A stretch of 64,000 nt of DNA from Marinobacter sp. HL-58 (lineage in GTDB: Bacteria; Pseudomonadota; Gammaproteobacteria; Pseudomonadales; Oleiphilaceae). The position numbers were made by a program, and so were the translations under genes. This document shows positions 46,595-54,315 of the stretch, piece after piece (within the stretch, counting starts at the first letter, position 1; each line of letters starts with the position of its first letter). The notes below the pieces were generated by a model. That model made no database searches and was not told the DNA's origin. It worked only from the letters and a program-made list of their open reading frames with translations. The stretch lies in assembly GCF_001314605.1 (NCBI RefSeq), contig NZ_LIHP01000018.1, positions 186,001 through 250,000 on the forward strand, in the 5' to 3' direction.

Positions 46595-47548
46595 TCAGTT
46601 GTCTTCATTTTTGTTCCTCAAGCCGCTCTGAATGGCTTCATCGACTAGCCATCGTCTTAGAATCTGTATCCCTTTTTCTCTTCGCCGGCTCGTTTTCCAG
46701 GCGAAGTAGAATTTGTCTCCAGTCATGATCGAGTGGCAGGGTAACCGCACGAAATCTCCGGCATCTTTTTTCGTGCTCATCATGTAATCATTGGTCAGGG
46801 CGATGCCCTGGGAAAACCGCGCGGCCTCCAGCGACAGCAGCATATGGCTCGAATGCAGCAACCGGCTCGATGCGGGCAACTTCAGACCCGCCTCGTGATA
46901 CCACGCCTCCCAGTCGCCACCCTCCTTGTCGTAAATACTGTGGGTGGATAACAGCGGAAATTGTGCTATCTGTTCCGGCGTCAACGACACGGCATCGCCA
47001 TCCACCTCATCCAGCGCCAGCTCGCGACGAATCCGCTGCCAGTAATCCTGGCTGCACACCGGAAACAGGCGTTCCTTGTAAAGCAGCTCATAACTGAACG
47101 CCGCCGACGAGGGCTTGATGGTAATAAAACAATCCGCCACCCGGTCCGACAGCACCGGATTCTCGCTGCTCATCTCCAGCGACAGCTCCAGTTGCGGGTG
47201 CAGCCTCTGCAGGTCCGGCAACCTAGGCGCCAGCCAGCGCACCGCAAACGAACTGAACACCGACAACCGCAACCGCGACTCCTCATGCCCCAGCAGTTGC
47301 TCGCTCACCCGCTCAATCTGCAACAACGCCGACCCGACCCCGTCCAGATACTGCCGCCCCTCGTCGGTCAGCGCCAGCGTGCGCCCGCTGCGCCAGAACA
47401 GCTTTTCACCCAGGTAGGTTTCCAGCTGCTTGATCTGATGACTGACCGCGCTCTGACTCACCGCCAGCTCCTCGGCGGCCAGCGAAAAGCTGTTCAACCG
47501 GGCAACGGCTTCGAATACGGGGAGGGATTTCAGGGGTGGAAGCTTCAT
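46595..47548 (-). CDS. LysR-family regulator, GcvA-like
   Basis: A 317-residue LysR protein. MKLPPLKSLPVFEAVARLNS and FSLAAEELAVSQSAVSHQIK form the winged helix in the GcvA-type pattern. The C-terminal effector domain is complete. It is divergent from an EamA transporter gene, a common regulator/exporter pairing, so that gene is the likely target. Effector unknown. Confidence 0.88.
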   Translation of the reverse strand: MKLPPLKSLPVFEAVARLNSFSLAAEELAVSQSAVSHQIKQLETYLGEKLFWRSGRTLALTDEGRQYLDGVGSALLQIERVSEQLLGHEESRLRLSVFSSFAVRWLAPRLPDLQRLHPQLELSLEMSSENPVLSDRVADCFITIKPSSAAFSYELLYKERLFPVCSQDYWQRIRRELALDEVDGDAVSLTPEQIAQFPLLSTHSIYDKEGGDWEAWYHEAGLKLPASSRLLHSSHMLLSLEAARFSQGIALTNDYMMSTKKDAGDFVRLPCHSIMTGDKFYFAWKTSRRREKGIQILRRWLVDEAIQSGLRNKNEDN

Positions 47549-47690
47549 TATCTATTTTTCTAATAGCAACTGTTTAAAGATCATTTTATCGGATATTAGC
47601 ACAAGCATAGAATGCTTTCTCAAGGTCGGGGAGCCGAGCGGGTAGTTCTCTCGACGAATGCTCCCAACGAGGCATATCGCCGGAGTACGG

Positions 47691-47800
47691 GAGTCAGCGG
47701 GGAAGGCCTTTCCGAAATCGTGCGGAGCCATGGATGGCGGAGCCCGAGCGTACAGGGATGTATTTACAGCGTATTTCGGAAAGGCCTTCCCCGCTGGCTC
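47691..47800 (+). repeat. Covarying hairpin repeat, copy 10
   Basis: The arms at 47691-47718 and 47773-47800 pair over 28 bp with one U.G wobble in core sense. The first small hairpin is at 47727-47738. The second site is ACAGGGATGT (47752-47761), an exact CsrA consensus match with its flanks. It lies in the divergent LysR/EamA gap and ends 41 nt before the EamA start in sense orientation. Confidence 0.93.
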
Positions 47801-47841
47801 AAACTCCCAACTTCCGGGTAACTATAGAAATAGGAGTTTTC

Positions 47842-48750
47842 ATGTCAGGCAAAACCGTAAACAGTGCAATCCTGCTGCTGGTGATCGGAAACGCCATGGC
47901 CATCATATCGGATGTGTTCATCAAACTGATGGAACCCGGCGCCCCCATATTCCAGTTTGCCTTCCTGCGCTGCGTCATCACCCTGCTGTTGCTACTGCCC
48001 CTGGCAGGACAACTCAACAGCAAGCACCTGTTTACCGGCTTCAGGATCCACGCCATCCGCGCCCACGTGCACCTCGTCGGCATCCTGTGCATGGTCGTCG
48101 CCCTGGCAAACCTGCCCCTGGCCACCGCCAACGCCGTATTCTACGCAGCACCGATACTGGTCATGGTGCTGTCCGTCATCGTGTTCCGGGAAAAACTCAC
48201 CCCCCTGAGCGTCACCGCCGTGTTCAGCGGGTTCGGCGGCATCATCGTCATCCTGAGACCAATGGAATTCAACTGGGCGGCCATCGCTGCACTGGCCTCG
48301 GCCTTTGCCCTGGCTATCAACGCCGTCATGGTACGCAAGCTGCCCCGCGAACAGTCAACGGTACACAAACTGTTCCTGAACTACGTGCTGATCATACCGG
48401 CCGCCGGCGCCCTCGCCTTATGGGAAGGCGCAGCCTGGGACAGCTCTATCCTGGTCAGCGCCCTCGGGTCCGCCCTGTTTATCCTGGGCTACAACATCAC
48501 CGTCCTGCTGGCCTACCGGCAGGTGGATGCCAACCAGGTAACCAGCGCCGAGTACACCGGGCTGATCTGGGCCGTAGGCATTGGCTGGATCTGGTTCTCG
48601 GAAGTTCCCGACCTGTGGTTCCTGGCCGGCAGCACCATGATCGTGGTGCCGCTGTTACTGATCGGACTGCAGAGCCGGCGCCGCTCGGGGGCGCCGGCGA
48701 GGGGCTTTAATCCCGACAATCAGCGGCGGGTCACATCAATGAGCAGCTGA
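47842..48750 (+). CDS. EamA/DMT-family transporter
   Basis: A 302-residue, ten-helix protein from ATG 47842, which follows TAGGAG. LLLVIGNAMAIISDVFIKLM opens the first EamA repeat and FALAINAVMVRKLPREQSTV the second. It may export a metabolite under control of the divergent LysR regulator. Its last 31 bp overlap the convergent His-rich protein gene. Confidence 0.87.
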   Translation: MSGKTVNSAILLLVIGNAMAIISDVFIKLMEPGAPIFQFAFLRCVITLLLLLPLAGQLNSKHLFTGFRIHAIRAHVHLVGILCMVVALANLPLATANAVFYAAPILVMVLSVIVFREKLTPLSVTAVFSGFGGIIVILRPMEFNWAAIAALASAFALAINAVMVRKLPREQSTVHKLFLNYVLIIPAAGALALWEGAAWDSSILVSALGSALFILGYNITVLLAYRQVDANQVTSAEYTGLIWAVGIGWIWFSEVPDLWFLAGSTMIVVPLLLIGLQSRRRSGAPARGFNPDNQRRVTSMSS

Positions 48751-49175
48751 GCACCCTGCAAAACCTGATGCTCTACCGGATACGCGCCGTTGTAGCGCAG
48801 GCGGTAGCGTGTGCCATGATCATGCTTGCGGTGATAGCGGCTCTTGTTCCAGTGACGCTTCTGGCCATGGTAGCCGTGCTTGCGCTGGTGATATTTCTTT
48901 TGCTTCCAGCCGTGGTGCCGCTTGCTGTATTTCTTGTGTTTCCAGCCATGCTTGCGGTCCTTGTAACCGTGTTTGCGGTCCCGGTAGCCATGGTAGGCAT
49001 GCTTGTCGCGATGCTCCGAGGACAACAGCTTCTTGTGCTGGGGCGCTCCCTTGCCATGGTCCACTTTCTGGTGGTAACCCGCCTGGTGATCCTGGCGTTT
49101 GTAGGAATCCGCCATGGCGGGTGCGGTGGCCATCATCAGGCCAATCAGACAACTGCCAATCAGAAATTTTTTCAT
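48720..49175 (-). CDS. Exported His/Lys/Tyr-rich low-complexity protein
   Basis: A 151-residue protein from ATG 49175 (GGGGAGA upstream). A clear signal peptide (MKKFLIGSCLIGLMMATAPA, cleavage near AMA-DS) is followed by about 90 residues made of short repeats such as HGYKDRKHGWKHKKY and KHGYHGQKRHW, rich in His, Lys, Tyr, Gly and Trp. A more normal C-terminal part (YRLRYNGAYPVEHQVLQGAQ) ends it. A metal-binding or surface-binding role is possible from the composition alone. It distantly recalls RcnB-like periplasmic proteins, but I cannot assign it. Confidence 0.72.
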   Translation of the reverse strand: MKKFLIGSCLIGLMMATAPAMADSYKRQDHQAGYHQKVDHGKGAPQHKKLLSSEHRDKHAYHGYRDRKHGYKDRKHGWKHKKYSKRHHGWKQKKYHQRKHGYHGQKRHWNKSRYHRKHDHGTRYRLRYNGAYPVEHQVLQGAQLLIDVTRR

Positions 49176-49361
49176 CGTTCTTCTCCCCGATCTTCTCAGA
49201 TCCCGGATACCAGCACCCACGGACAGTTTGTGTGTGCTCCCTGGGTTCAGAGTACGGAATTGCCGGGAGATGTCAGGCGATCGGAGGCGCCTTTGCACTT
49301 CTTTTACGTGGCCGCTGACAGTCTTTACAGAAGCAACCGTCCGTTGACCTCTCTGGCTGCC

Positions 49362-49916
49362 TCAGCGCAGGTGGGATTCCAGTTCAAACACATGGGGGTC
49401 GTGATCGCCAAGGGCACGCAACGCCTCGGCCAGGTTCAGCAGGTAGTCGCTGTTGGGGCCGCTGGGGCCTGCAGAGTTTGCGATCTGACGGGCTATTTCA
49501 GCAGACGAGGCCGGCCCCAGAAAGGCGGCATTGTCTTCGGTGGCAATATACACAAGCCCGTCGGTGCTGCTGCCATCCTCAAACGCCATGGGGGTGCTGA
49601 AGCGCAGATAGCCGTTCTTCTCCCGCACATCCAGGTGCTCAAACACTTCCGGGGATACACGGTAAGCCATGCCTTTGCACTTTGCCTCCGGCTGGCGGAT
49701 CAGCGTCACAACCCGGCCCGGGGCGTCCGGCGTTCCCCGGTGATCGTGAGACCCTTGCCAGAATCGCCTTGCCCAGCCTTCGATGGTCGCAGGGCGCTGT
49801 TCCAGAAAGGGAAAATCCACCTTGTAGATCAGGGAACCGTAACCAAACAGCCATACCGACGACATGCCCTCAAAGCTCTGGCGCAACCGGTTATGTTCAA
49901 CAGTCGATATGGTCAT
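49362..49916 (-). CDS. ChaC-like gamma-glutamylcyclotransferase
   Basis: A 184-residue protein of the glutathione-specific gamma-glutamylcyclotransferase family. VWLFGYGSLIYK (residues about 21-32) is the ChaC signature and LDVREKNGYLR holds the catalytic Glu. It degrades glutathione to 5-oxoproline and Cys-Gly. A start at the internal Met 18 (MSSVWLFGYG) is also possible. Confidence 0.88.
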   Translation of the reverse strand: MTISTVEHNRLRQSFEGMSSVWLFGYGSLIYKVDFPFLEQRPATIEGWARRFWQGSHDHRGTPDAPGRVVTLIRQPEAKCKGMAYRVSPEVFEHLDVREKNGYLRFSTPMAFEDGSSTDGLVYIATEDNAAFLGPASSAEIARQIANSAGPSGPNSDYLLNLAEALRALGDHDPHVFELESHLR

Positions 49917-49942
49917 AATTCCTGACTATCCCCGAAAGATCG

Positions 49943-50566
49943 TTAAACCGATGCCATGAATCCGGCGATGCCCGTGAGCACGATTTCCGCCGCCATGGCA
50001 GAGAGGATCAGGCCGCTGATCTTGGACAGTATGTTCAAACCGGTCTTACCCAGCACTTTCTCAAGGTAACCGGAAAGGTGCAACAGCACAGCCAGTATTG
50101 CCAGTCCCGACATCAGCCCAAGCAAACCGCCGGTTACCTCGGATACGCTGTTCAGCTCGGCGCCATAGACCAGAATGGCACCGATGGTCGCGGGGCCGAT
50201 CATCACCGGAATGGCCAGGGGTACCACGGCAATATCGTCGCGGTCCTCCTCCGGCAGGCCGGTGGCGTGATTGCGGGTGCCGCTGGTCACCAGGCTGATG
50301 GCCGTAAGGAACAGCAGGCTGCCGGCGCCGATGCGGAAGGAGTTGAGGGTGATGCCGATGGCGCTGAATAACAACGGACCGGCAAAGAACAGCACCAGCC
50401 CCAGGATCAGTGCCGAGACGGTGGAGCGGCGGATAATCGAGCTTTTCTCCGCCGCCGGCAGGCCCCGGGTCAACGCCAGGAACATGGTCACCACAAAGAA
50501 GGGCGCCAGCAGGAACAGGAAACGAATCGTGCTGCTGATGTAGGTACTGAAAAACGCTTCAAACAT
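49943..50566 (-). CDS. MarC-family integral membrane protein
   Basis: A 207-residue protein with six hydrophobic helices. It has the family pattern FFVVTMFLALTRGL, PLAIPVMIGPATIGAILVYG and a C-terminal GLNILSKISGLILSAMAAEI. MarC proteins have no established transport function. It precedes the RluF gene on the other side of a 78-bp gap and appears to be alone. Confidence 0.85.
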   Translation of the reverse strand: MFEAFFSTYISSTIRFLFLLAPFFVVTMFLALTRGLPAAEKSSIIRRSTVSALILGLVLFFAGPLLFSAIGITLNSFRIGAGSLLFLTAISLVTSGTRNHATGLPEEDRDDIAVVPLAIPVMIGPATIGAILVYGAELNSVSEVTGGLLGLMSGLAILAVLLHLSGYLEKVLGKTGLNILSKISGLILSAMAAEIVLTGIAGFMASV

Positions 50567-50644
50567 TCAGAACATCCGGCCAGGTTAAAAACGACATAGC
50601 ATAGCGGCAGTGGCGCCTGAGTGCCGTACGGAAGTGAACCTATT

Positions 50645-51592
50645 CTAGCGTTTTACACTGGATTGCCGGGGCTTGCGTGATTTTCCGGGTTTCCCGGGCT
50701 TCCCCGGCCGTGGGGCCTTGCCATGCCTGGCAGGCGGCTTTCCTGCTTTCCCCGGAGGCCCCGCCTTCCCGTTCTTGCTGCGCCCGTCCCGGGGCGGTTT
50801 ACCGGGTTTTTTCCCTGGTTTCTTCGCGGCCGGCTTCTTTGTCTCGCTGCGTGTGTCAGGGCTGGCTTCCGATGACGAGTCCCGGATCATGTCGAACAGG
50901 CCCGCCAGCTCCTTTTCCCCAAGGTCCCGCCACTCGCCCACCGGCAGCCCTTTGAGGCTGATGTTCATGATGCGCACCCGCTCGAGTTTGGTGACCTCGT
51001 AATCAAAAAACTCGCACATGCGGCGAATCTGCCGGTTCAGGCCCTGGACCAGGATGATACGGAACACGAAGCGGGAGACCTTCTCCACCTTGCAGCGCTT
51101 GGTGACCGTACCCAGGATCGGTACGCCAGAACTCATACCCTGCACGAATTCCGCGGTCACCGGCTTGTTGACGGTGACCAGGTATTCCTTCTCGTGGTTG
51201 TTGCCCGCCCGCAGGATCTTGTTCACCAGGTCGCCGTTACTGGTCAGAAAGATCAGCCCCTGGGAGTCCTTGTCCAGCCGGCCAATCGGGAAAATCCGCT
51301 CGCCGTGGCCCACATGGTTGACGATGTTCCTGGGTTCCGCCGGGTCGGTGGTGCTGACCACGCCCACGGGCTTGTTCAGGGCGATGAAAATCAGGTCTTC
51401 CTCGTCCCGGGGCTCGATCAGCTGGCCGTTGACGGTGACCCGGTCACCGGGCATGACCTGATCCCCCACCTGAGCAGCCTTGCCGTTGATGGCCACGTTG
51501 CCATTCTCGATATAGCGGTCTGCCTCCCGCCGGGAACACATGCCACTCTCGCTGATGTATTTGTTGAGGCGGGTAGAGTTTTTACCGGGCAT
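50645..51592 (-). CDS. rluF: 23S rRNA pseudouridine synthase RluF type with long basic tail
   Basis: A 315-residue protein from ATG 51592 (ACAGGAAC upstream). An S4 RNA-binding domain (residues about 6-65) precedes the RsuA-type catalytic core with Asp107 in [11 protein letters not shown] and the late motif [13 protein letters not shown], which points to RluF (23S position 2604). Residues about 240-315 are an unusual tail rich in Lys, Pro, Gly and Arg ([16 protein letters not shown]). The tail is low-complexity and perhaps binds RNA. The open frame continues far upstream, antisense to the hydrolase gene, and is not coding there. Confidence 0.9.
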   Translation of the reverse strand: MPGKNSTRLNKYISESGMCSRREADRYIENGNVAINGKAAQVGDQVMPGDRVTVNGQLIEPRDEEDLIFIALNKPVGVVSTTDPAEPRNIVNHVGHGERIFPIGRLDKDSQGLIFLTSNGDLVNKILRAGNNHEKEYLVTVNKPVTAEFVQGMSSGVPILGTVTKRCKVEKVSRFVFRIILVQGLNRQIRRMCEFFDYEVTKLERVRIMNISLKGLPVGEWRDLGEKELAGLFDMIRDSSSEASPDTRSETKKPAAKKPGKKPGKPPRDGRSKNGKAGPPGKAGKPPARHGKAPRPGKPGKPGKSRKPRQSSVKR

Positions 51593-51682
51593 GGGGTTCC
51601 TGTCAGGTGTGGTGCAAGCAAGGATAAGGTAGGTATCATCCCACTGCACCCCAGTCTCGAGCAAATTCCGAGGAGCCAGCGA

Positions 51683-52555
51683 ATGCAACTTTCCGACCCG
51701 AAACAGCAACAGACACCCCGTGGCCGCTTCGCCTGGCGGGAAGGGGGCCAGCCCGACGGCCAGCCGCTGGTGATGATCCACGGCTGGCCGGAGAGCTCCT
51801 ATTGCTGGGAGCATGTGGCGGCCCACCTGAAGCCGGGCTTTCGTATCATTGCGCCGGACCTGCGGGGGCTGGGGGACAGTGAACGCACCCCCGAACAGGA
51901 ACACTACCGCAAACAGGCAATGGCACAGGACGTGATCAGCCTGCTGGACAGTATCGGTATCACAGACTTCCAGCTGGTGGGCCATGACTGGGGCGGCATT
52001 GTGGCCCAGGAAGTGGCGCTGGCCATCCCCGACCGGGTGCGCCGGATGGTGATCATGAACATTGCCATCATCAACAACCTCCGGGGCAACCGGGAAGTCA
52101 TCGAGAAGGTCCGCGCCGGCAGTGGCGCCGCCTACTGGTACCAGCACTTCATGCAGACCCCGGACCTGCCCGAGGCAATGATCCCCGGCGCCGAAGAGGC
52201 CTGGCTGGGGTTCTTCCTGACAACCTGGAACAGGGAGCCCTTCCCCCGGGACGCGTTGGACGAGTACCTGCGAACCTTCCGGATACCAGGCACCGCCCGC
52301 ACCAGCTCCAATTACTACCGCACCTTCCCCGAAGACGCCAAACGCTGGGCCACCACCGCAGGCCACCGCTGGCCGATGCCCGCAATGTATGTTTACGGCA
52401 ACAAGGACAAGGTGATCATTCCCGAATACCTCAACCATATTGAGGAGTGCTTCGAGTCGATACGGGTGGAGCAGGTGGAAGCGGGACATTTTCTGCAGGA
52501 AGAACAGCCCGCGGCTGTCGCCGGCTACCTCAACGATTTTCTGAAGACCGACTGA
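51683..52555 (+). CDS. Alpha/beta hydrolase, epoxide hydrolase / haloalkane dehalogenase type
   Basis: A 290-residue hydrolase from ATG 51683 (GAGGAGCC upstream). [13 protein letters not shown] holds the oxyanion-hole region, Asp102 in VGHDWGG is the nucleophile, and [11 protein letters not shown] the catalytic His. The Asp nucleophile and HGWPES pattern point to epoxide hydrolase, with dehalogenase as the alternative. It is divergent from rluF and convergent with the unknown exported protein gene. Confidence 0.85.
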   Translation: MQLSDPKQQQTPRGRFAWREGGQPDGQPLVMIHGWPESSYCWEHVAAHLKPGFRIIAPDLRGLGDSERTPEQEHYRKQAMAQDVISLLDSIGITDFQLVGHDWGGIVAQEVALAIPDRVRRMVIMNIAIINNLRGNREVIEKVRAGSGAAYWYQHFMQTPDLPEAMIPGAEEAWLGFFLTTWNREPFPRDALDEYLRTFRIPGTARTSSNYYRTFPEDAKRWATTAGHRWPMPAMYVYGNKDKVIIPEYLNHIEECFESIRVEQVEAGHFLQEEQPAAVAGYLNDFLKTD

Positions 52556-52556
52556 A

Positions 52557-53375
52557 TCACTGGCGCGATGGGCTGACGTACACCCAGTTGGTGCCCACGT
52601 CATCACACACGATGATGTCGGGATTGATCACCGTACACAGGGACAGGTCCTCTGGCAGTCTGTCGTGATAACGGGACTTTACCCCGAGGGTCTTCTTGTC
52701 CTGCTTGAGCAGTGAATAGGTCCGCTCCATGCGCTGGGCAAAGTCGACACCGCCGGCCTCCATGGTCTGGAACGCCTTGTGGAAGGCGGTGAAACTCATG
52801 GTGTTGGCGCCCAGGCCTATATCCACCATTTTCGGGATATAGCGGTCGTAGGCATCGGACAGGTAGCGGCGCACAGTCTCTTCGTCATTGCGACTGCCCT
52901 GGAACTGGCTCAGCCCCAGACGATTGCCCTCACCCAGAACGCCAGCGGCCAGCTTGCTGTTGGGCTGGTTCATGGCCAGGTTGTACTGCCGTTGTGGACA
53001 GGTAATGCGCTCTCCCTGCAGGCGGCAGTCCGCCAACCATCCGGTTTCTGGCTGATCCGCCTCGGGCTCCGAACGGTCAGGTTCCGGTTCTGTTTCAACG
53101 GGCCTGGAAGCGGCTTCCGGCTCTGCCGGCGCACCGGGTTCCGGCACGTCCAGGCCCAGTCGGCCGGCGGGGCGGCGCAGGAGCAGCGCCTGCACCTGCG
53201 GGTCGTTGCGTCTGAAGTCCGTGGGCGACGGCAGCCCCGCACCCTGCCCCTCGCTGACCACCTGGCAATAGAGCTTTTCCAGATCGGTCCTGGCGTTTTC
53301 CATGCAGGCATCATCGGCGGCATGAACAGCGGTGCTGAGGCCAAGCGCCAGCAGAGCCAGCCATCTAGCTGTCAT
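52557..53375 (-). CDS. Exported protein of unknown function
   Basis: A 272-residue protein with a signal peptide ([19 protein letters not shown], residues 1-19). An acidic, Pro/Glu-rich linker ([18 protein letters not shown]-like, about residues 75-110) divides an N-terminal Cys-containing part from a larger C-terminal domain with six Cys overall. The C-terminal segment ends [18 protein letters not shown] do not recognise a family. The ATG lies inside the end of the upstream tetR gene (11-bp overlap), so translation is probably coupled. Confidence 0.7.
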   Translation of the reverse strand: MTARWLALLALGLSTAVHAADDACMENARTDLEKLYCQVVSEGQGAGLPSPTDFRRNDPQVQALLLRRPAGRLGLDVPEPGAPAEPEAASRPVETEPEPDRSEPEADQPETGWLADCRLQGERITCPQRQYNLAMNQPNSKLAAGVLGEGNRLGLSQFQGSRNDEETVRRYLSDAYDRYIPKMVDIGLGANTMSFTAFHKAFQTMEAGGVDFAQRMERTYSLLKQDKKTLGVKSRYHDRLPEDLSLCTVINPDIIVCDDVGTNWVYVSPSRQ

Positions 53376-53985
53376 CACGCTGCCCCAGGGCGAGCCGCGC
53401 CATCAGGTCTTCCACTCGCCGGATGGTTTCGGCATCCCCCTTCTTGCCCGTGAGCACCACCTGGGATCCGATGGTAGCCACATACATCAGCAGGGACAGA
53501 TCCCGGATGCGCTGGGGGTCGCTGCTCAGGCGTTCATAGAGTTCGCAGTTCTGATTGATCCGGGCTTCATCCACTTCATTGACCAGGTCCGCCGCATAGT
53601 CGTTGCGCCGGGCAAAGTCCCGCACCGCCAGCTCCACCTGCAGCCGGCGGATGTTGCGGGACGCGTCCGTCAGCAGCAGCTCCAGAATCTGCCGCAACTC
53701 GGTTTCCACATCGCCGCCTTTGGGCTTCCAGTACTGCAATTCGTGAATCCGGCGGTCCCGCCAGCGATTGAGAAAACTCACCACCAGGTCTTCATGGTCC
53801 TTGAAGTGCCAGTAGAAGCTCCCTCGGGTCACCCCCAGTTTTTTCGACAATGTCAGCACCCGCAGGTTGCTGAAGCCGCCGGCGGCAATCTCTCCCGCCG
53901 CAGCGTCCAGCCAGTTATCACGGGTTAGCTGGGCTTTGTCTTTGGATGTTCGGCGACTGGTTTTCGTTGGTCTGACGTCAGTCAT
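53365..53985 (-). CDS. TetR-family transcriptional repressor
   Basis: A 206-residue TetR protein from ATG 53985. The helix-turn-helix is LGVTRGSFYWHFKDHEDLV (residues about 50-70), and the rest is a helical ligand domain with RRLQVELAVRDFARR. It is divergent from the beta-oxidation operon, whose promoter carries two matching palindromes; repression relieved by an acyl-CoA is a fair inference. The Shine-Dalgarno is weak. Hairpin copy 11 lies between this gene and the operators. Confidence 0.87.
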   Translation of the reverse strand: MTDVRPTKTSRRTSKDKAQLTRDNWLDAAAGEIAAGGFSNLRVLTLSKKLGVTRGSFYWHFKDHEDLVVSFLNRWRDRRIHELQYWKPKGGDVETELRQILELLLTDASRNIRRLQVELAVRDFARRNDYAADLVNEVDEARINQNCELYERLSSDPQRIRDLSLLMYVATIGSQVVLTGKKGDAETIRRVEDLMARLALGQRDDS

Positions 53986-54056
53986 TCTGGAATTGCATCC
54001 TGTTGCTGGCTTTGGGCAGTGCATTTTACATCCCTAGACTGCGAGTCCGTGCATTC

Positions 54057-54160
54057 GTAAGCGAACAGGCCTTTCCAGAACACGCTGTAAATACATCCCT
54101 GTACGCTCGGCCTCCGCCATCCATGGCTCCGGACGGTTCTGGAAAGGCCTGTCCGCTTAC
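54057..54160 (-). repeat. Covarying hairpin repeat, copy 11
   Basis: The arms at 54057-54081 and 54136-54160 pair over 25 bp with one mismatch that is a U.G wobble in core sense. The second site is ACAGGGATGT (54093-54102), an exact CsrA consensus match; the first hairpin is at 54116-54127. It lies in the 331-bp divergent tetR/fad gap, 71 nt upstream of the tetR start and in its sense orientation. Confidence 0.92.
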
Positions 54161-54197
54161 TTCGATGTTCAGCGGTGGATACGAGAACTTTAAACCA

Positions 54198-54252
54198 TTG
54201 ACCGCATCTGGAACATACATTAGTGTATGGATCAACAATACACCAGTGTATG
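54198..54252 (+). promoter_or_regulatory. Beta-oxidation promoter with tandem TetR-type operators
   Basis: TTGACC (54198-54203) and TAGTGT (54221-54226) are spaced 17 bp and could be the promoter. Two related palindromes overlap and follow it: CATACA-TTAG-TGTATG (54214-54229) and ATACA-CCAG-TGTAT (54238-54251). They share ATACAnnAGTGTATGG, are 23 bp apart, and lie beside a TetR gene, so TetR binding is the simplest reading. Confidence 0.65.
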
Positions 54253-54315
54253 GAGATTTCAGCAAGGGTCTTCACACCATCGATTAACCCGATTCCAGTA
54301 CCAGGGAGCTGCCCA

